Below are positions 1-12,570 of a stretch of 64,000 bases of DNA, in pieces (positions within the stretch are counted from its first letter, which is position 1; every line of letters begins with the position of its first letter). The notes under the pieces are model-generated. The model worked only from the letters and a program-made list of their open reading frames with translations, had not been told where the DNA came from and searched no databases. Made by a program: the position numbers and the translations under genes. The stretch is taken from the NCBI GenBank assembly GCA_032622095.1, contig CP136063.1:118380723-118444722 (forward strand). The letters are read 5' to 3'. The DNA is from Siphonodentalium dalli. Its lineage: Eukaryota > Mollusca > Scaphopoda > Gadilida > Siphonodentaliidae.

Positions 1-170
1 CAGTATTCATTGAGCGCTATAGCCCCACTGTTATAATTCGCCTTTAGCAGGCATACTCTTGCCTCAGATTATTGAGATATTAGGTCACACGTAATGACAT
101 TAAATCGCATGGAAACATAGCAATTGTGTGGGCTGCTTGGCGTGAATATGTAATGAGAAATAAGGTCATA

Positions 171-960
171 CGTAATGACATTAAACTCAAGAAAACCCGC
201 GAAAACAAAACAAAATCACATTTAATGTTTTAAGTTATTTCATTCATAAAAAGAATCTTCGTGATAATGAACCCTCTTAATACTTTAGAATATAGAATTA
301 ACCTTAAAATAACAAAAACCTTCGGAATAGAGAACCTTCGGAATAACGAACCTTCGGATTGGTGAACCTTCGGAATAGCGAACATTCAGAGAAATTTCGG
401 AATAGTGGATCTTCGGGATAGTGAACCTTCGGAATAGAGACATGCCCCCCCCAATATTCATATTATATGCCCTGAGTTCAAAGGTATGGGCCCATACAAT
501 TCTAAATTTGGCCCTTAAATATTGAACTCCAAATTGGAGCCCGCACAGAACAGCACTTAAGTCAACTGTACCTGTGTCATGTCCCAATGCAGGGGGGGGG
601 GGGGGTCCATATATACCACAACATTCATATTATATGCCAAGAATTCAAAGGTATGGGCCCACGTAATGACATTAAATCTCAAGAAAACCCGCGAAAACAA
701 AACAAAATCACATTTAATGTTCTAAGTTATTTCCTCCTGTATCTGTATCGGTATGCGCGCAGGATCAGTTCGGATGTGAGCGCACACTCCATAAATTTAA
801 TCTTCGTGATAATGAACCCTCTCAATACTTTAGAATATAGAATTAACCTAAGAATAACAAAAATAGTGAATCTTCAGAATAGAGAACCTTCGGAATAGTG
901 GACCTTCGGGATAGCGAACCTTCATAATAGAAACATGTCCCCACAATTACGCCGGTGACG
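171..960. repeat. composite duplicated block with an 18-bp-like minisatellite
   Basis: Two copies of the same modules lie here in shuffled spacing. A TAATGACATTAAA...AAAACCCGCG module appears near 171 and 664, and CTTCGTGATAATGAACCC near 257 and 802. Degenerate tandem copies of ACCTTCGGAATAG occur at about 316-443 and 864-935. Offsets between modules differ (about 167, 493 and 545 bp), so this is a composite repeat and not one clean duplication. A G-run lies near 592-606. Open frames here are short, lie on both strands and run through the repeat, so I call no gene. Confidence 0.7.
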
Positions 961-1636
961 TAAACACATGTGCTAATCTTTGTCGGACTATCGTGACTCA
1001 ATCGGTACGGTTTATACTCAAGTACGAAAAAATACCTAACCATAATACATTCGCCCAGTGGATTATCGATCGTCCACTCGAACATGAAAAACTGTAAAAC
1101 AGCTTACACCACCTTGTGGGGTAATAAGCAACGGCTAATTCTTAAAGCGACATAACTCCACCAGAAATGATCGTCAGAAATTAGAACTTGATTGAGACTC
1201 TCTTTAATGTAAACCATGTACCAACAAATTCCATATAATTCTGTCAGTATTATTCAAGTTGTCGTCGTGTCAATAACACTGAGAATGGCTTCTTTGAACT
1301 TAAAATTAAATTTCGTTTTGTTGCTCAATTTCGTGTATAGTAGTAGAGCAAATCTTCTGACTAAGGCTACGCTCAAACGGGTGGCAACATATTGCCCGTC
1401 ATATGTTTATACATGTATGTATGTCTTAACCGATGGCTATCGATTGCGTACTTTTTGGTGATTAATTTAGATATATCGAGTATGTGTCGTCGAATTCTCT
1501 ATTGGCTATTTGAGCTCTCAAATGCCACTAGTAATTGCAACAATTATTTTTGCAAGATAGTTTAAGGCAAATTTTAGGAAAATATCAATTGAGGGAATAA
1601 AGATATCTCAAGGCCCATACATGTAGTAAATATAGG

Positions 1637-1742
1637 ATCTACAACGAGTCCAATTTATAGCGAAATTTACAAGACGAGTCCAGACCTAATTTACTGGACG
1701 AATTTTGTAAATTTCGCTATAAACTGGGGACGAGTTGCAGAT
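1637..1742. repeat. inverted repeat (hairpin)
   Basis: Arms of about 45 bp face each other. The core TTTATAGCGAAATTTACAA at 1654-1672 is matched exactly by its reverse complement at 1705-1723, and the outer flanks also pair with some mismatches. It is probably a small foldback MITE. No target duplication was identified. Confidence 0.75.
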
Positions 1743-3239
1743 TATATTTATCACTTGATCCAAATTTCCAAAATTTCCAAAACCCCCATAAAAATACTTA
1801 AATAAAAAAATGGGACGGGACACTAATATCGGTTTCTCTAAAGTCCCATAATGACGTTTCGTGGAACTATGCGTCGTTTTCCCGCGTAAAGAAAGAGTCT
1901 CTGATAAATAAGACTCTTTAACGTATTTAATTGCGTAAATTTAATGAAATCACATTTCAAAGTATATCAATATCAGTCGCAGACACCGAATCTTCTTTAT
2001 TCATCGGCCCCGGATTCCGAATCAAGTTTGTACAATAATCGGTAACACCTGGCACTATATTCCTGTTATTCAATGTCCGTTGAATATCAATATTATACAG
2101 TGGGTTTAATGAATGGAATAATGGTCGCATCATGTAATAAATGGTGCAGATGGTACACATGCATCTGATGCTGTAAGTAGTTTGTCGTTAAAATCCTAGC
2201 ACACTCTAGACCTTCATGACAAAAATTGTCAGGCAAATTTACCGGTGTAAATTTACTTAGCCTAAGCCCAACTACAGCTAGAGAACTGTGTACTCTCAGG
2301 AGCCAAATAATAGTGTCAGCACGATTATTAATTTTGGAGAAAATTCCCAACGATCACTATTATTTGGAATTGAGGCACAGAGTGATATTAATTGTCATCA
2401 CTATTATTGGCCTTCACGATTATTCGGCACCCGAGAGTAAGAAGCGATTCGATTCTTAAGATATATGGGATAATACAATGTATAGCTCTATTGGTAGCGT
2501 AAACCTGAGATGTGTGTTATAGGGACTTAAAACATCGGAACGAGTCTACACCAACATTTGCTTTGTCAACCGAAATTTCGTTTGGAATTAGTTACCAGTT
2601 TTATGTTATGTTATATTTGGACAAAGTGAAGCTATGGTTTGGAAAATATCAATTCAACCAGTACTTGTGAATTTTCCCAAACCGTGAAATTAGTAATTGC
2701 CAAGTGCGTGGGTTTTGAACAATTCTGGTCGGTAGACCTATACAGCAAAGATACCCAGAATCTCCAAATTTACTGCACCCATGCACGCTATGCGGTGGTG
2801 CAGTCAATATATAAATTCTAGGTATCTTGATGACCACATATTTACATCTGTTCTCGGTATATTGACCAATCGTCGTCGTATCATGTGGTTATGGTTATTT
2901 CACGACGATGTTGTGAAACGAGACGTAAACATCGATCAAATAGATACAGGGACAAACCACTTTATTCTTAAGTTCGACATCTTAAGTTATAACCCACATC
3001 CTGAATGAGTGTAGTACGCTCTCACATGTCAACCATGATTTCGATGAGCAATAAACTATCTATCTATATATATCTATATGGTGACCGTCATATACGCTCA
3101 CAGTACCACTTCAGTTCTACCGGTGTCCTGTCACGTGTCTAACCATAGTACTGTCACCTGCTCGACACAATCATATCAGCCGGTCATCTTCACATATATT
3201 CTCAGAATAATAAATTCTTTACGATTGCAATAGTGTGTA
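1743..3239. other. gene-free stretch upstream of the IL-1-like gene
   Basis: No open frame here looks coding: the longest are under 90 codons, on both strands, and low in complexity. A short TATC microsatellite lies near 3056-3080. Promoter or 5' UTR elements of the downstream gene probably lie in the last few hundred bases, but no strong TATA box at a convincing distance stands out. Confidence 0.5.
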
Positions 3240-3263
3240 TAGTTTTGGAGATATATTGCCAAT

Positions 3264-4274
3264 ATGAGTGAGAACAATGAAGACATTATACGTTGTCTCG
3301 ATATTTCGGAAAAAGGAAAATGCTACTATACAACCCAAGGGCAGAATTCTCACGAAGATACGAACATGATGTTGTTTGAAAAAGAAAACTTGTGTTGTTC
3401 GAATGAGGTTGAGGAAGGAAACGCGCGTTGTTCGGATCAATGCTTTCCACAAGTGAGTTCTTTGGACGGGCTAGAATTTGAGATTCAATACGATAAAGAC
3501 GATGACATGTTCAAGATAGAAGTAGATGAATTGTGTCCACTTCATTCACACAACGACTGTGGTACCGGTGAATGCCCCGAATATAGCCTGCAAGTGAGAG
3601 ACACACATGCTACAGATGACACGCCGGATGCAGTTGATGGAGTTATTGGTGTTCTAAAACACTCCTGTCTCCAAGGACATCGTGGACTCTATTGTATATA
3701 CGCCATGATATATTCCTTTCTAGCCAGGCGCCATGGCTTGACACTCGTGCAATGTATTGGATACAGCAGAGTTTCCAGTGGGAAGCACATACTGAGTCGA
3801 AAGGAACGAAAGTACTTACATGCCACTTGCAAACAAGACAATGTTGAACTTAAAGTGGTGAATAGTTTCGATATATCGAACACGTTCAATATCCTTGAGT
3901 TTAATGTTACTTTGGCTTATGTTGGAAGGGACGGCCAAAGTATAACGCAGGTCATTGTCTTGCAAGCAGACGATAGCGGCCGAATTCTCGTACCAATGTG
4001 TTCGGAAAATTTCGCGAAATTAGGCAGAAGAAAGGACATCTTAATTGGCGCCGTAGAAGAAAAGAGCGCTACAACAATTTCGAAACCGAATCTGTCCACG
4101 TTTATTGTAAGTAAACTTGCGACTGAGGAGTCATATTTTGAGTCAGCTATTTTCCGAGGTTGGTTCATTGCTGCCGTGAACGGACGTTTGTGTTTGGTGT
4201 GGAATGGACAGCTCAAGGAAGGCGAATCGGTGCCAAAACATCTTTTATTTGAAATGATTGATAAACAAGACTGA
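3264..4274 (+). CDS. interleukin-1 family-like cytokine precursor (intronless)
   Basis: A 336-residue protein with no signal peptide. The ATG is the first after an in-frame TAG at 3240. Residues 1 to ~174 form an acidic, Cys-rich leader (Cys 11, 20, 44, 45, 56, 60, 91, 99, 104). Residues ~175-336 follow the IL-1 beta-trefoil order. LSRKERKYLHA begins the first strands, ILEFNVTLAYV matches the VVFSMSFV strand region of IL-1 beta, and residues 279-304 match its KRFVF...FESAQFPNWYIS segment. FESAIFRGWFIAA (292-304) fits the family signature F-x-S-A-x2-P-x2-[FY]-[LI]-[SCA]-T except that Arg298 replaces Pro and Ala304 replaces Thr. Trefoil length (~160 residues) matches mature IL-1. A leaderless precursor is typical of IL-1 cytokines. 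The Asp-rich stretch 118-125 could be a protease site, but this is inference. Vertebrate IL-1 genes have several exons whereas this is one open frame. FGF or another beta-trefoil is the alternative; the C-terminal signature favours IL-1. Confidence 0.72.
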   Translation: MSENNEDIIRCLDISEKGKCYYTTQGQNSHEDTNMMLFEKENLCCSNEVEEGNARCSDQCFPQVSSLDGLEFEIQYDKDDDMFKIEVDELCPLHSHNDCGTGECPEYSLQVRDTHATDDTPDAVDGVIGVLKHSCLQGHRGLYCIYAMIYSFLARRHGLTLVQCIGYSRVSSGKHILSRKERKYLHATCKQDNVELKVVNSFDISNTFNILEFNVTLAYVGRDGQSITQVIVLQADDSGRILVPMCSENFAKLGRRKDILIGAVEEKSATTISKPNLSTFIVSKLATEESYFESAIFRGWFIAAVNGRLCLVWNGQLKEGESVPKHLLFEMIDKQD

Positions 4275-4924
4275 TGATTCCCACATGCGATAAAACAAAG
4301 AAATATATAATTATGTATAAAATAACATTGAAATAACAGCTAAGTTGAAATAACACATGTTCGTTTGTTGTTGCTGTACTCGGAATCTTGTCTTGGCGAA
4401 TTTGCAATCGAAGCTCATATAAATGGATATGTTGCTAGTGGCAAGATGAACTTATTGCATGTGGGATAATACTTGTTAAATCCTGAACACCTCAAAGTTT
4501 CAAGAACTTGTCCTCCAATCCCCTAGTATCTATATATCAATACACTATTAAAATATGTTAAAATCAAAACACCTCAAAGTAAATCCCCCTGACATATTGA
4601 ACTCTATCTCACGAGCTTGTGGCTGATTGTTTGAAAAACATGTATAATCAATATCATAAGACTAATGAAATGAGATCGCGGTTTGACCCGCTGGCTGCTT
4701 CGAACCATGTTGTGATGAGTTCGTGGTTTGTGTGGAAGTATAGTGCTCAGCATTCTTTACGACCATTTCCTCTTCGCTGTAGCATTGTGGGAATGTGGTT
4801 TCTATTTGTGGAAAAGTGAATTTCGGAGCGAAGCGGAAATGGCCGAGTCGTTGAGAATGTATATAGTGTTCAGGGCCTGGAACATACGTCACCGGAAGTG
4901 TAACCCTACATCAAAATAACTGTA

Positions 4925-4930
4925 AATAAA
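4925..4930 (+). terminator. candidate polyadenylation signal AATAAA
   Basis: This is the first canonical AATAAA downstream of the IL-1-like stop codon, about 650 bp away and followed by sequence without coding features. It would give a plausible 3' UTR. Assignment to this gene is inferred from position only. Confidence 0.35.
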
Positions 4931-7543
4931 GTTCGACTCGCTACTTCGACATCGTTTTTTAAATAAATACAATCGATTTCGATGTAGTATTATAAGCAAA
5001 GGAGCTATGCCACCTGCAAATCTCGACAAATACAGAAACCGAAAATCGGAAAGAATTGCTTATAAAGAGAATTTCGCGTCCGCAATTCAAAATCGCGTCC
5101 GTCACATGATATTGGCCTGTTTCTATAGTCTCTGAGTCGTAGAATATGGCAACCAGATTTTCATTACTTGAAAGTATTTTGAGTACGAAGTAATGTTATG
5201 GATGGCAGATTAGCCGGAATGCGAAAATCCAAATTGTTGTTGTAGAATAATTTGTGTAGTTTTCAAACAAATGTATCAAATAAATGTTAAATTATATACA
5301 TACCACTCACATATACTCATAAATTTAAGTTATGGTATAGTCACCACTCAGTAAGAGGCTTGAGTTTACGCCCCGTATCAATATAATTGTTTACACGATC
5401 ATTAGTGCCACGCGTTGCCCAATCCACTATCCGTGAAATAATTGTTTACACGTCTTGTACACGGAAATTCGTAACTTATTTTATGGCTCCAGTCATAAAT
5501 TAAATATGTATCAAATTATTAAAGCACTCAATCCGATTATGCACCCCTCAATTAATATTTATTTGGCTTCTGGGGTAAATAATATTTTATTCGAGTTGAG
5601 GAACCCACCAATCAAAGCTCAGAATGGTCTGGTATCGATTTTTATAATCTATTATTTTTCACCACCTGGAATATTTAGTGGCCCAGTAAAAGTCGACGAG
5701 AAGACTGCCTTGGACCAAATTTGCGGATGCATGACTCGAAAATCAAGTAGCTTTTTTGTCAGATATTTGACAAACCGACAAAATGTTGATAAATAACAGG
5801 TTTAGGCCAATTTTATACTATATTTGACTGTGGTTAGCATTAGTTTTGGTTATTAAACCGATTTTGATAACTGAAGCGGGCATTTCAAAAAATATTTGTT
5901 GTTGGAATCTGATGATATGGGGGACCATCGAATCGGATTGATTAGCTTTAACTTTAACCTGATCGTTTACAGAATACATCTTCGACTCAAATTACTTATT
6001 TGTTTATATAATATTAGATTATAGATATTAGATTGTTGTTATTATCTGGAGTTTATTGAAAATGGCGTACAGTACCCCTTAATTAGTTTTAAGTTGTTCT
6101 ATTTACTTATCAAATATCAACGAGCGAGTATGAAATTTCAATAATAATTAAACACATGTGAATTTAATGCAGCCATAGCAATAATAGAATTCTTCCCTCG
6201 ATGATATCCCCCGATGATTCCCGACCATCAATCGGTGCTAATTAAGATCTCCCGAAGATTCCCACTAACATCCCCCGGAAACAGTCGAACGGGACTCGGT
6301 TGGCTAAGATTCCAGACACAGGAGGAATAACTCTAAATTCATACAACGCAACACAGCTTTTACCTGCATATTTTAACCTTATATATGATTATCTTACCAA
6401 TAAAACTGGGTTTTAAATATTTTTTTTAACATGTATAAATGTGAAAAGGGAGGGATATCCTGAACAGTACAGAAAAGAACACGGCGTTAGAATAACGTTG
6501 TGTTAGTCTCTGGGGGAAATCAGTTAGAATTTACTGACTATCACCACGACATTCAAAAACTATTTTTAGAGTAGGGTTCATAAAAACTGTGTGAAGGGTT
6601 TCAGTTCGACGATGTAGTGCATAAACTACTGTACATTTGAGTTCGACTTTACGAGCTTGTGATTTCAATTAATTTCTTTTAATTAAAAGTTTTTTCTTTT
6701 ATTAATTTCAGAAACATTTGAATTTGAAACAAAAATTTAATAATACAACTTAAAGCTCTTTTCTGGTTCAACTCAAGCAGTGGCGATATTGCGATTTATT
6801 CATTTATCAAACGTTGGTTTATTTTAGCCTATAATTATATATGATGCATCAACCAGAATGACATTTTTTCTTATTCCCTATAATAATATTGATATATAAA
6901 GGTCATATATAATTACTTATTATTTTATTCATTTATGTCTTGTGATAGTAAATCCGTGAAAACCCTATTAATTAGCCTGCCACAAGTGAATCAGTCTACT
7001 TTTGAGCCGATGTATACCGATTCGCCTCGGCAATATTCGGGGGATCATAGCAAGGGAAGAATTATACTCTTGCGCTGCCATAAGTTCCAGTATAACTGTG
7101 AAGGCATACACTACTCACTAGTCCTAAAACTAATTGTGATTTTCGGCAAGTGAAAGAAAGAATTCAGCCAAATTTCCGATTTTGGAATCAAATGTTGATT
7201 ATATGTAGGCGTTACCATTTATGTCACAATTCCAGTTTTAAAGGCCAATGTAGGCGTTACCATTTCAAAACTCTGAAACATGCCTCGAAAATTGGTGACG
7301 GAAACCACCTGAAAGCGATAATCTTTACAACCGTTACATATATATCTCGGTATAGATGACTGTGAGCTAGCAAACAATGTTTTACAGCTCATACGCAATG
7401 ATTTGTTTAGTGGTTTATGTACATAGTTTGCAAAAACGATAAATACTCACTTCGAGTCGCACCGAGCAGCCGCCATTTTTCGGTGAAAAACTTATGACGT
7501 AGGTTCCAGGCCCTGGTGTTCAGTTCAAAAGTTACAAACCATT
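4931..7543. other. gene-free AT-rich stretch
   Basis: Nothing convincing is seen. A 113-codon frame at 5455-5796 starts from TTG, shows no domain, and lies in sequence with a direct repeat (ATAATTGTTTACACG, twice between 5380 and 5455). A direct repeat GTAGGCGTTACCATTT occurs near 7206 and 7250. I call no gene here. Confidence 0.5.
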
Positions 7544-7551
7544 ATGAGGGT

Positions 7552-10500
7552 CACTGTGGAGGATCTATTCCTAGGAATTTGTTAAGAAATTATAATACAA
7601 GCCATGCCGCGATACAAATGAAGTAGCTCATGCACCCTTTTCTGTAGTTAATATAACGTCAATTATTTTGACAATACGCTTATGCTCACAAAATAGTCAA
7701 TAAATATACGCGTGTATTATGGATGCTATAAGAACACCATATAATGTATTTTCCTGCTGACATTGCGGGGACAATTTGTCAAAGAATAATGCAAGTTATA
7801 AATGGGGCGAACTATAATTAGCTCGTCCATGCACGGACGGATATCAGGACATGCTAGAATAGGGATTCATGGTCTGGTGTCCGTCCGCGGACGAGTTAAT
7901 TACTTCAATTACTGCAATAGTATCACCTTCTGTTTTAGTTGGAGCGACTCGTGATAGCATTATACTATCTTCGGTATATATTAGTTGGGGCTACTTGCAT
8001 TAGCATTACTTTCTGTATTAGTCGGGGCGACATTGATTGTCTTCAATTTTCGAGTATACAGGCACACCATATGAGGGAAGAAAGCCCTCGGTGACACCAC
8101 ATTCACACTATATGATCATGGAAATACTATAGATTTGTGCAAGAGATGCTGATTTAATAAGAAAAACTAGAGCTCCAGGACTGAGACACCAAAGCTTCAG
8201 TAATTACACACCATTTTTTGGACAGGGATGTTGACAATATGAAAATAGGGTTTTTTCCCCTGATTTTGTAACGCGCACGGGGGTTCAAATACGGGACCAC
8301 GTAACCACCAATTCCTCAAATTCATCGGAACTGCATTACATGTCCAACGTCACGAGCCGAAAACTGATTATGCAACAAATGGTAGTGTGCCTTCAAACAA
8401 GTCTCTTCGGTTCCCCATGCACGCCAAATAAAATCTAATCCTTTTGGAGTGAGCCCCCTCAGATTCTTTGCTGAGATCCCTGCCAATTTTCATGTCACCC
8501 GAGAATTCAAGTTTGTACCATTAAAACTGGAAATGGCGTCCCTTTTGATGTTAACTTCCGGGAAAAGAAATGTTCCGTCCCATGACTGGAAATGATGTGC
8601 AATAAAACGTAACAATCTAGCTGGGCGGCTGTGCCGTCTACTGACAGTTTAAGGGGCAGAACCCAGTCAGGTTGTAATTCACGGACACTCGAGCCGTACA
8701 TCTAGACTGTCACGCCAACTGCACATCAGCAGCCAAATATCGATCTGTTAACCCATTTATCTGTCTTGAATTTCCCCCTTGACATTCATGACCGAAAACG
8801 CATTTCCCACCTGGCCCTAGAATTATTAGCTCCAGATCCCACCGTCAAAACCACAAGGCCGAGGCATTACGGCATGATTATTCACTTTCACATCTTTGTC
8901 AAACAAAAGGCACACATCTGGAGACGTTACCATGCCGCAGTTTCTCTATTCTATATTTGATCAACCCACCATGTTGGCGACACATACCGGCACATCCAGC
9001 CTGGACACAGCTCTCGATCTTCTGCGTATCTCGTCTGTATACAGCTCTGATGGGCGCCCACGATACTAAGACCTTAGGGTGTCCAGGTTGGTGCGACTCC
9101 GGTATGGCCCGTCAACCAAGTGGTATAATTCGGCATTGTCTTCGTTAATATCTCTGCACATGTCAGGTAAGAAGAGGACTCCGAGGGTTAGCATATCATG
9201 AGTTGCTCACGGGGTTGAGTGCCTGCCATCTGTGACGGAGTCTTTGACTGTGATATTGGTCCGGTCACTCAACCCAGGGTGGTCGACCATCAGGCAGGGT
9301 GTCCCAAAAATCAAGAGGTGTACCTTTCTGGTTACCATCATCACTGGTCATCCAAAAATATATGCCTGGTCCGCCACTGATGGTCGACCCCCAACAAGAG
9401 CTCTATCTGAGATGCCAACCCGGAATCAGGGTTGTCAACTTGTCCAAAAAGTCTTCTACAATTAATATCGCCGGTTTAAATGAAGTGGGAAGCCCTCAGT
9501 GTTAAACCATGTGGTGTCACTGTGAGGGCGCCCAACTTCAGCTCCTCTGTAATTTGGCGTTCGAGTTCGCAATGAAAATCTGGTCACGATATCGGGGAAC
9601 ATCACTGAACGATGAGAATAAAAACACCCCCACTGGTAATCAACGTTCCATCACCCCGTGATACACATGTAAAGTGTAGTTTAGCTCTTTTTTTTTAGCC
9701 ACAGCAGGAACAGTAGCTAGCGTGTGATTACTCTATTAAAACACTCTTACTACCTGATTGTGTTGTAAGTTTTGCTCGAATGGACCTAATTGCATGAACC
9801 TGTGCATATAAGTCATACCTGATATCGTGTTTACGTAAGAATGTTTGAGGTTTTCCGATTTCGACTGCTCGGTTGTTTCAAAATCTCAGCATGATATTTT
9901 ACATGAAACATGATATTTGTGAACACTGGTGCAACAGTTTCTGTTGGGGATATGACAAGGATAATGACCTATTAATTGCCATAAACCAACCAACTATGTC
10001 ACATTCCAAGATTGGCCACAATTACAGAACAACTTTACACAATAAAAATACGTTCGACAATCATTTCCTGAACAAGAATTGAGCGTTTGTTATCAGTTAT
10101 ATCCAATAGAACACATGGAAATAATTATAGATTACATAGTTCATTCATATACTCCCCATTGCGTTTGCTACCCCTGAAATACGTGATTAAACGAACAAAG
10201 TATGCCTTTATGGACGTATATGCGACGCAAAATAACATATTAAGTTTATTACCCCCTAACCAACGCATAATATTTAGTATTTATTCGCTTTTTGCTTGTT
10301 ATAGCACAATACATGATCCTGTGGAGAGCACTTGACTATTGGGAGAGCACTGTGCACTCTGTAAAGTATCGGAATATAATTATAAAATGTCGATTTACGG
10401 GCATTCCTATTGGATTTCTTACATTTTCTCACATATCAATGTGAACATCAATATAAATAATCCATTGGTTAAAAGAAACCTGCGATATACTTACATAATC

Positions 10501-10628
10501 TGTAATTTTTCTTCACTTTTTTTGCGGCGGAAATTAAAAATCCCCAGTAAAGCACCGGAATGTCACGATAAAAATTGCTCAAAAAATTGGTAGAGCACCA
10601 CATTCCTAGGAATATATCCTCCACAGTG
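7552..10628. mobile_element. hAT-like TIR transposon, probably non-autonomous
   Basis: The element begins CACTGTGGAGGATCTATTCC and ends with its near-exact inverse. The ~27-bp TIR has about one mismatch and continues through CCTAGGAAT. It is flanked by a perfect 8-bp direct repeat, ATGAGGGT, at 7544-7551 and 10629-10636. An 8-bp duplication and a TIR with A at position 2 and G at position 5 fit the hAT superfamily. P-like elements also make 8-bp duplications. The 3,077-bp interior has only short frames on both strands and no recognisable transposase, so it is likely decayed or non-autonomous. The first seven bases, CACTGTG, also resemble Transib/RAG-type ends, but those make 5-bp duplications. 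Confidence 0.78.
7816..7901. repeat. inverted repeat inside the hAT-like element
   Basis: AATTAGCTCGTCCATGCACG at 7816 pairs with CGCGGACGAGTTAATT near 7886-7901, and the inner parts GGACGGATATCAGGAC and GTCTGGTGTCCGTCC also pair. Arms are ~30 bp with a short loop. It may be a small foldback element nested in the larger transposon. Confidence 0.6.
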
Positions 10629-10989
10629 ATGAGGGTTCAAAATTCATTTTGAAGACTAATGTGTCGAACAGTTTAGTCATATCATGCCACGACATAGGTG
10701 CACCTTGTTCTGCGTTTTAAAATGTCTAGACATTGGATTCAATAGGACCTATACTGCCGTGGAGTTGTAATTTCTCTATATCAGTAGATGGGGAATGCCA
10801 TAGCGGTTCGTGCCGTTATCAGGGACGAGGCGACGGGGTGGTTGGGGGAGATGGATGGGTGTCTCACCCCCAAACTTTGGTCAAACGTTTCAACATTTGG
10901 AAATGTCATACCTGACAGAAAATTAGTTGGATATTTCACACCAACAATAGGTTGAAACTGTTCTTGTAGCTTGGTTTTCAAACAAGTTA

Positions 10990-11210
10990 TTGGGGGGGGG
11001 GGGATTTATTGTTTTTGGACCAATATTTGCATATTTTCCCACTTTTGCAGGGGGGGGGGGGTCGGAAAAAAATGACATGACAGTAGGCTGAAAAAACTTT
11101 TTTCCGGCTCTTGTGTACCCACCACCCCCTTATTTGAAGGACAAAATATTTTTTCCAATTCCATGTGGGGTACCCACCCCCTTTTACCTCCAAATCTGTA
11201 GTTTCACACA
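10990..11210. repeat. G-tract and CCCACCC-type repeat segment
   Basis: Two runs of about 12 G lie near 10990 and 11050, followed by ACCCACCACCCCC and TACCCACCCCC motifs. The same motif vocabulary (TTTTTTCC, GGAAAAAA, CCACCCACCC) recurs near 12.5, 13.4 and 14.8 kb, so this is one dispersed repeat family and not a gene. Confidence 0.55.
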
Positions 11211-12489
11211 ATTTATTACAGTTACCCCATTTCTGTTTCTGGTTCTTCTAAGTCATTTCAACATCGAGAAGAACCGCATGAAAAAATGAATGAAACATAA
11301 ATTTCAGTCTGAGAACGGATAAGAATCGTATAAAGCTGCACCCAGTTTTCTCCAGTTGTTTTGTAGACTAATTGATGCATGACAGTATTAGGCCAAAAAA
11401 AAGGAAAGATAGTATGTTTCTGCTAACGGTGTGAAAAAAATAGGGTAGGTAGGGATTTTTTTTATTTTTTATCCAGCTGCAGAAATATTGAACTACCTCG
11501 ACCGAAGTGACATAAAATACCAACTCATGTTGTGGGGAAAGTATCGCTTGAACAACATAGTGGAAATATACATTTAGATTGAATAAAAGATCAAACTTGG
11601 TTTATACTTAAGTGTGTGATTTGTTATTCACATACCGCATTTTCATCCAGCTGTCACTTTATGGTCACTTTACCCAGGGATATGTTAGAAACCATGTGTT
11701 TTGCAACTATACAATGAACATCATTATGCATGTGCATTGGTGGTTTTTATTATTTTTATTTTCGGCTTTTTTCTCAAAATATCAATAAAAAGATTAGGGT
11801 CGGTGGTTATTTTTTAGGGTCGGTCGATGTGAGTAAACATAGTATCTTTTTTCTTTGGCCTTATATGAACATTTTACCAAATTTCCACTGATTTTCAGTA
11901 ATCACCTGAAAACTGTATCAAAATAATAAAATATCATTTTAGTCAAAACATTTATGCTAAATAATACTGGATCCACAAAGATCTTATACCATCTCACACC
12001 ATGGCTTTTAACAGATTTATCAGCATCCATATGGCTTTGATGTGAAATTTAATTGTGTGTCCATAAACAAACAATAAATACAACCAAATAAAACAAACAA
12101 AAATTAACACTGGATGTTGCTTTAAATAGGATTCAATAATTTCTAGCATGATGAGATTTCCATGTTTTTGCCTCTAATGATGTCTGTCTGATCGTGTATA
12201 ATTAGTAAATATTAATGCTATAAATGAATAGCTTTATTCATGTGCTACATAACTGTCCATTTTCATCTGGAACCATGCAGTAGCATTGGTACATGGAAAT
12301 GTGATCGGATGTAAAAGGGGAATTCCTGAGAGTTGGTTCGTAATCTGGATTTTTGAGAAGCATCATGCCTATATCCACACTAACTACCCCCCTAAGCACT
12401 GCCCTAAGTGTCATACAAACCTTAACAATGATGCTGAACACTTTGAGGCAATTATATTGCAGAAATGTTGTGAGAGGAAAACATTACGA
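11211..12489. other. gene-free AT-rich stretch
   Basis: No coding region, RNA gene or clear transposon end was seen. TTAGGGTCGGT appears twice near 11795-11825, which suggests an old dispersed repeat. Confidence 0.45.
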
Positions 12490-12570
12490 CCACCCGGGGG
12501 GGGGGGCGGAAAAAATTTCCAGGCACGTATGATCATTTAATTTTTTTCCTGCCTCGGGGGACCCACCAGT
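12490..12570. repeat. G-tract copy of the CCCACCC repeat family
   Basis: A G-run is followed by CGGAAAAAATTTCCAGGCAC and GGGGGACCCACCAG. The GGCACGTATGAT core reappears inverted near 14780, showing the family occurs on both strands. Confidence 0.5.

Noticed and set aside
5455-5796. 113-codon frame
   Set aside because: It starts at TTG, is low in complexity, has no domain, and has no promoter or polyA context.
9380-9465. Minus-strand LLGVDHQW-like peptide recalling the protease/RT region of BEL/Pao retrotransposons
   Set aside because: Only about ten residues match, the frames around it are broken, and no RT or integrase motif follows. It is too short to support a call.
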